From contig JBAMJV010003037.1 in assembly GCA_037951105.1 (NCBI GenBank), positions 1 through 64,000 on the forward strand: a stretch of 64,000 nucleotides of DNA. The letters run 5' to 3'. This DNA is from Echinarachnius parma. Taxonomy: Eukaryota > Echinodermata > Echinoidea > Clypeasteroida > Echinarachniidae. This document shows, in pieces, positions 58,654 to 64,000 of this stretch. Position 1 is the stretch's first letter; every line of letters begins with the position of its first letter. The notes under the pieces were generated by a model. The model was given only the letters and a program-made list of their open reading frames with translations. It had not been told where the DNA came from and searched no databases. Both the position numbers and the translations under genes were made by a program.

Positions 58654-61600
58654 TTAACGTGAAAGCACGGCAGCACCCCGACCTTCTCTCATCTGATTAG
58701 CTATGCCACCAGCTCCAGCCTTCTCAAGTGCTTCACATAGATCAGCCAGACGACCACCAGTGTCTGTCTTCCAATCCGCAAGGACCTTTCGTGTGCATTG
58801 TCCGAAGTCGTTATTGAAACGAACTAATATTGCTCCGGCCTGGTTGTAATCCATACCCACAAGATGACGGCAGAACTTATGAAATTTATTGTGAGGAAAA
58901 TCTTCCGACAGGCTATCAAGTTCATCTTCAGTTACCAACTCATGGGACCTATTGTGAAATAAATATTGTCAAGCATGTTGTTATATTAGAGTATCCTTCA
59001 AAATATTGATCATCCGTACAACCATATCTTTTTAATATTTATATGATGTTAACATGTTTTCTTTAATTACAAACTTTTCTTAGAAGGTATTCAATATGAT
59101 TCTCTTTACCATGTTCATTTGCTTTGTAAACATTTTAAATTACAAATTGTGTCCTTTTTAAAGAATGTGATATATACGAAACTCATTTCCATGATGTATA
59201 TTGGCAATATAGATCCTGCTTAGTAACTAATATGCCTGTTGAGGTCAAAAGCATTTATTCCATATAGAAGTGTAAACCTATAAAATAAACGTAATAAAAA
59301 ATCAATGTAAACGTGTTAGTTTAGTTGGAACAATGGTACGAAAAAAAAGGTAATATGCCTACAAGCTCGTTACAACTTCAATAACTCTTTACCCGAGATC
59401 GGGAGTAACGCAAGGAGGTGTGTCTATGGCAGCCCCGGCACCAAAGGGAGGATTCTGCGAAGCCAAACGTAGAGATTTGATTGCTTTTGCTGTCGATGCA
59501 TCAGAGTGGGGTGCTGTGGAAATTTATCATAATACCATAATTATATGCCACTTGGTCGCCTTAATATATCTTATATATCTCGATTCTAATCAATATTTGC
59601 AATTATAGATATATCCGCTCTTACAAAATATAACTTAGCCTAAATCACGTGCAATGAATTATTTCCAAAAAAGAAGAAAAAAAACACAGTGGTATAATGA
59701 TAATTTTATAATGTAGATTTGAGTTAGTAAACCGTGTCATCAAATCAGGACATGTATTTATTCCATTAATTCTAACCATGATGATCAAGCATTGTCATTA
59801 GCATTGGCCTTTTTGAAATGTTATACTGCATGAGAGAAAGCTTGAATGAAATTACTACAAGAAACGGTGGTTGTCATAACATTACAAAATGTTACATCAT
59901 GTATATCAAGGAAATACAGGTACCTGTGTATCCGGTACTGAAATCGATGACTCTTGCCATGTCTTGCTTCAGAAGAACTGATACGTGACTGTCGTCTGGG
60001 CGCTCGGTCAAGTCAAGGCGAAATGATTCGTTCCATCTTACCAGTCTACACAGTTCTCTATATGGTATGACCTTTACGGCCTAAATGGAAGAGAAAACAA
60101 TTGATACAAATATGTGTCTTCAATTGAGAGACTCTGTAGCTAATTAATGGCGTTTGTTTGAACTGTGGTTTCTGGGAGGGAGGGAGGGAGGGGGAGGGAG
60201 GGGGTATCCCCCAAGACCCACTACCATACGCCTATGAAAAACAGCTCATTATGTTCTCTTACCGATTAAATATTGGGTTAATTGCAAAGGCTATTGAATT
60301 GTGATATATTATCGATATGTCATAGTTTCGTAATTACGAGCCTTTTGAGAAACAGTATCGAACATTACTGTCAAAAGAGGTAAGCATAATAATATGTTAC
60401 TGTTCTTGCTGGCAGCAGGTAGTCAACAATTACAAAATAATTTACAAGTCTTGATATATTCAAACAATTTACCAAAAGCTTGGAAAGCAGTCAATAATGT
60501 AAGTTGTGGCATCAAAAGAGCATTCGAAGAACCACAGACAACTGATCGATTGACTGGCACTAGTCTAAACCATCAACAATATTAGCAGACTGATACAAGG
60601 AACCCATCTCCCGAGTATGTTCCAAGTACAGCGCCCAGATGGATGAATGGGACTGAGCTTGACATTCTCACAGAAAGCTGGTAAGTTACAATTAATTGTA
60701 AGTCAGAAAATGTGCGCTTTTCAACCAATCGGATTTGTGCATTCAGAACACAATGTTCTGACTTAAAATTAATTGTTACTTACAATCGATTGTATCTCTT
60801 TCTGTAACGGGGTCCTTACCTGATACAGTATTTGTTTTATTCTTCACGAAAGGCTCTTAGCTATGTTCGTACAAACTCTTGACATACCTTTGACATATTG
60901 CAAGAAAGCGTCTTAAATAAAACACTTCTGACCATGTCCAGACTTTGTATCCGAAGGAACCAACCAAGTACAAAACTATCGAACATTCTCGAGCTCTTAA
61001 AACGCTTTGTTTTCAACTAAGTTATTTGTTATTAACCATTTTGTAATCTTAAAAGGATAGTTGAGTTTTGGTAAAGAGAGTACAGTTTTGGTCAAACTGA
61101 ATTTCCAAAACCCTCGCCATTACAATTACAAACTAATTTAAATAACTCCACCGTGCTCGAAAGGAATACAACATTACAAATGACACAGTAAAAAGCCTGT
61201 TACCATTCAAAAGAGCCGTTAAAATTCAGGAGGGCGCTCTCTAATAACTCATCGGTTTCAACCAATTTAAATAAAATATTGTGCATGTGATGTTTTGTTG
61301 AAATAGTGATTAGATAGCTGAATAATCAACAACTATTTAAAAACCTCTTTTGTAACTTTTTTGAAAAGAGGACGCATTTAAACAAAAATGTTAATGGCTG
61401 GTTCAAAATTATCGAATGGGGCCCCACAATTAATACAAATGGTTATGTTTATGGATATTTCAGCCATTTCTGAACCGATTTTGATCAAATAAAGTTTAAT
61501 CTGTCATTAAAATTGTGGGTCTTTCGAATTCGACACTCAGTTTTTCATTATCTCACAAAAAATGATTTTGTGTAGCGCCCTCTATACCAAAACTCAACTA

Positions 61601-62768
61601 TCCCTTTAAACTAACAATAAGCTCATGTTGTGCGTTTTCTTTTACTTAATTATTAATTAAAGTGACCCGTGTAAAGTGTCAGATATTGCACAAAATGACA
61701 TTTGAGACCTCAATCCTATATCAATATCATTGTAAAATACAATTAGAAGATTTGTGAAAGTTTGAAAGAAAACGTCCACTTTTTACCTAGTGAAAACAAC
61801 GAATATTGAGTTCATATTTTATCACCGAATACTGATGGCCAGCCGTATATTTGTTGCAGTAATAATCGTCCGTTTGACGAATTCCGCACACATGTATACA
61901 GACGGTACAGAATTTGCGCGCGCTCAGCCCAACGACCCGTCGTGCTCGATGGTCGTGCTGCCGAAGGTTTCGGCTATTCCGCAGGCCAGAGTTCGTTATC
62001 GCGTGGCGCGCTGCCGGCCGCGGCCGGGTGTGTTCAACTACGACAATTGTACGTTTCTCCAAAAGCGTTGGCTAACGCTTTTGAAATAATTATTTTCAAT
62101 GATAATTATCTTCATACTGAAGGGACATTTGAAAAAATCTAACCCTATTTTATTCTTATCTTACCATAAGCTAAACAACACGGCAGAAGAGAACTGAGGA
62201 AGCTCCAAGTAATTTGGCTATGGCTATGGAATCGTCCGATACTTTCGATAGTGCATGATTTGGTACTGATGAGCCTTTTGAGAAATATACAGTTTAAAAC
62301 ACCTGCCATATGTCCGTAGATAAGACACAGTTAGTTAAGCCTTTCATGAAACAGGCCCTGGTTTAAATACCCCCTCAATATAAATATGGGTGAAAATCCA
62401 GGCATGAAAAGAAGAATTGCTGTAGACACGGGCGTAGCGACTTACGTAATACATATTCAACTGGGGGGGGGGGGGGGGGATGGATGAATAGATCATCCCC
62501 CCCCCCCCCCCCCAGTTGAATTGGTATCAATGACACGTCTACGCCCGTGGCTGTAGATATATGAAATATATTGCCATTTTGTAATTATAACAGTAAATCA
62601 TCTTCAGTAGTTTCTGACCTGCGTCGACTGTTCGTCACTTCTACCATCACCATGCAATGTGCAAGTGATAGTCAGGTCGTCATTCACTGTTGTACTGATA
62701 TCCAGAATCTCTTCTGTATAGACAGGTAGGTACTTCGTCTTCAACTTCGATTCGCGCTGTTCAATTAC
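58654..62768 (-). CDS. Death-domain protein, 3' part (gene continues past right edge)
   Basis: Three exons are readable on the - strand: 62768-62619 (50 codons, starts VIEQRESKLK), 60080-59924 (starts AVKVIPYRELCRLVRWN) and 58948-58654, ending in TAA. The last encodes a Death domain of about 80 residues with the typical late helices (KVLADWKTDTGGRLADLCEA). The two upstream exons read like the strand-rich UPA region that precedes Death domains in UNC5- and PIDD-type proteins; that is an inference. Exons 1 and 2 join in phase, but exon 2 ends in phase 1 while the last exon needs two bases, so a small exon between them is probably missed. The function is likely adaptor signalling in apoptosis or immunity. 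The 5' end is outside the window. Confidence 0.75.
59450..59530 (+). other. Possible fragment of a universal-stress-protein-like exon
   Basis: The + strand peptide MAAPAPKGGFCEAKRRDLIA continues FAVDASEW, like the first strand and ATP-binding turn of USP-family proteins (..VVIAVDGSE..). There is no convincing donor afterwards and the next residues diverge, so it may be a pseudogene piece or chance. Confidence 0.25.
60170..60203 (+). repeat. (GGGA)n purine tract
   Basis: GGGAGGGAGGGAGGG with further G runs; could form a G-quadruplex. It is in an intron of the Death-domain gene. Confidence 0.7.
60680..60815. mobile_element. Family D MITE copy
   Basis: The right end CGATTGTATCTCTTTCTGTA matches the family D end at 21973. 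The left end is decayed to TTACAATTAATTGTAAGTC. Confidence 0.55.
61053..61605 (+). mobile_element. TTAA-flanked MITE, family A
   Basis: TTAA at 61049-61052 and 61606-61609. It belongs to the GATAGTTGAG subfamily. The central palindrome is damaged by a deletion in its left arm (CGAATGGGGCCCCACAATTA). It lies in an intron of the Death-domain gene. Confidence 0.83.
61661..62262. mobile_element. Family B MITE copy
   Basis: TTAA at 61657-61660, then AGTGACCCGTGTAAAGTGTC. The body is about 85-90% like 5648-6171 by eye, with a G+C-rich middle (about 61905-62040) not equally preserved there. The right end is decayed. Confidence 0.7.
62427..62549. mobile_element. 123-bp hAT-like foldback with exact 8-bp target duplication
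   Basis: The ends CACGGGCGTAGCG and CGTCTACGCCCGTG are flanked by GCTGTAGA on both sides (62419-62426, 62550-62557). Arms ATTCAACTGGGGG and CCCCCAGTTGAAT, with long G and C runs, meet around a short centre. Confidence 0.85.
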
Positions 62769-62769
62769 C

Positions 62770-63144
62770 TTTAACATAAAAAAAAAGAAGGCCTATTTAG
62801 GCCTACTGCACATTCCATAATCATAACAAATGAGGCATCAATGCAAAGGGGAATAAACAGGCTTGTAAATTATATAACATTCTAGTAGGTTTATTAAATA
62901 ACAAGATATATTTAATTAACAGTCGGCTTGTGGTTGCACCGTGTAAGAAGGGAGGATTGGAGATTCCCGAGAATGACTGTTGGTATTTTTTATTGGATAT
63001 TTCTAAAAAGGACCTGGAAAGGACTGTTGATATTTTGTATTGAGCTTTTAGTTATAATAGGATAGCGGGAACTGATAGCGACCTCGGATCTGTGTGAATC
63101 GCATCAGTTCGCCGCGAATGCGATCAAGGCCGATCTGGGCGTGC
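62770..63144. other. Intergenic or intronic, no exon recognised
   Basis: Probably the intron upstream of the first visible Death-domain exon. Confidence 0.35.
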
Positions 63145-63480
63145 TCACTATAGCCCAATGCCCACTACCGTATGCGATCTGGGCTTAGTGATCTATAGCG
63201 ATCTTGCCCGAAGAGGAGCGATCCCCTGAGATCTGTGGTTAAGTCGCAAAGTGGGCACCAGTGGCCGCACCAGATCGCTGTAACTCGCGTCCGCAAGGGT
63301 GGTGTCGGTTGCGGTCGCCGGGGTTTTGACATGTTCAAAAATCTGGCGACCAGATCGGTCTCGATCGCATTCGCGGCGATCTGCTGCGGCCATTGGTGCC
63401 TACTTTGCGACTTAACACAGATCTCAGGGGATCGCTCATATTCGGGCAAGATCGCATAGTGGGCATTGGGCTAGCGACCT
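63145..63480. mobile_element. GATC-rich foldback element
   Basis: Left arm (about 63150-63285: CCCAATGCCCACTA, GCGATCTTGCCCGA, GCGATCCCCTGAGATCTGTG, AAGTCGCAAAGTGGGCACCA) is repeated inverted at about 63355-63475. GATC occurs roughly 16 times in 430 bp. Non-coding. Confidence 0.75.
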
Positions 63481-63689
63481 TGGAATCACATCAGTTCGCA
63501 GTGAGTCAGCCCGATTCCATTGTGCACACAATCTTTTTAGTGTGACTTCTTCGGGGTCATGCCTTGGCCCCATTTCCACGCATTGTCGAGGAATACAATA
63601 GCCACTGATTCACGCTTGTTTGATTTGAATTTGTTGGAATTTGTTGAATTTGTGACCATGGCCAGTCATGGCTAGCCGTTTTAACATTT

Positions 63690-64000
63690 ATTTCCTTTTC
63701 TTGATATTAAGAATTACCATTGCTTAACAACAACAAATAATTTCTTGATATCAAGAATTCATTTCTTGATATCAAGAAAAGAATTCTTGATTCTCGCAGG
63801 GCGCCTTTGTAAAGCAGTTTCGCATAACTGTCACTGAACATCGAATTCTTGATATAAAGAAATCATTTTCGGTTGTTAACCAATGGTAATTCTTGATTTC
63901 AAGAATTAAATTCTTGATATCAAGAAATCGAATTCTTGATATCAATAAATCGAATTCTGGATATCATGAATTTATTTCTTGATATCAAGAATTTAATTAT
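63690..64000. repeat. Array of the palindrome TTCTTGATATCAAGAA
   Basis: About ten perfect or one-base-off copies of this self-complementary 16-mer, separated by short AT spacers (TCGAATTC, TTAA), plus a longer inverted pair (ACCATTGCTTAACAACAAC near 63716 against GTTGTTAACCAATGGT near 63874). It runs off the window edge. Confidence 0.8.

Noticed and set aside
63145..63480. Bacterial contamination or replication-origin reading of the GATC-rich block
   Set aside because: The inverted-arm structure and surrounding animal repeats fit a foldback transposon; nothing bacterial is nearby.

Overview
This is animal nuclear DNA, most likely from a marine invertebrate and possibly a deuterostome. The evidence is intron-split metazoan housekeeping genes with GT-AG junctions, an AT-rich background, and a very dense load of DNA-transposon relics, foldback elements and retrotransposons. 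The species cannot be fixed from the sequence.

Three genes are supported. (1) MNAT1/MAT1, the RING-finger assembly factor of the CDK-activating kinase, is complete on the + strand in eight coding exons (11838-19224, 325 codons plus stop). (2) TRMT5, tRNA (guanine37-N1) methyltransferase, lies on the - strand in two coding exons (35905-34257). A probable upstream non-coding exon and a promoter with NRF1-, ETS- and ZNF143-like motifs sit at about 36995-37300. (3) A Death-domain protein lies on the - strand (exons at 62768-62619, 60080-59924 and 58948-58654). Its 5' part is beyond the right edge. Several decayed copies of its last exon follow it. MNAT1 and TRMT5 are tail to tail, as in human 14q23, so this looks like old microsynteny, here split by a retrotransposon.

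Layout: 1-11.8 kb holds only repeats (TTAA-flanked MITEs, a hAT-like mini-element, a roughly 110-bp satellite split by a MITE, a CACAGTGTG-rich inverted-repeat element, TG microsatellite). MNAT1 fills 11.8-19.2 kb, with a mariner-like element and a long CAT/CAC triplet repeat in its introns. 20-27.6 kb holds a foldback mariner-type element, small MITEs and a 1.8-kb TIR element carrying seven copies of GGTAACAGCGTGAC. 27,889-33,867 is a nearly intact I/Nimb-like non-LTR retrotransposon with a perfect 15-bp target duplication and one homopolymer frameshift. TRMT5 and its promoter follow. 37.5-47.4 kb is a pair of 724-bp inverted arms, between which sits a very young LTR retrotransposon on the - strand with no coding capacity (775-bp LTRs, 2 differences seen). 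49.7-53 kb has two foldback elements, each broken by a further insertion, then a 1.4-kb hAT-type element with an exact 8-bp target duplication. 53.2-54 kb has a 289-bp tandem repeat carrying tRNA-Ala-like sequences. The rest is AT-rich intergenic sequence, the Death-domain gene, a GATC-rich foldback, and an array of the palindrome TTCTTGATATCAAGAA at the right edge.

No CRISPR array, bacterial operon or rRNA is present. All family names come from reading motifs, not from database searches.
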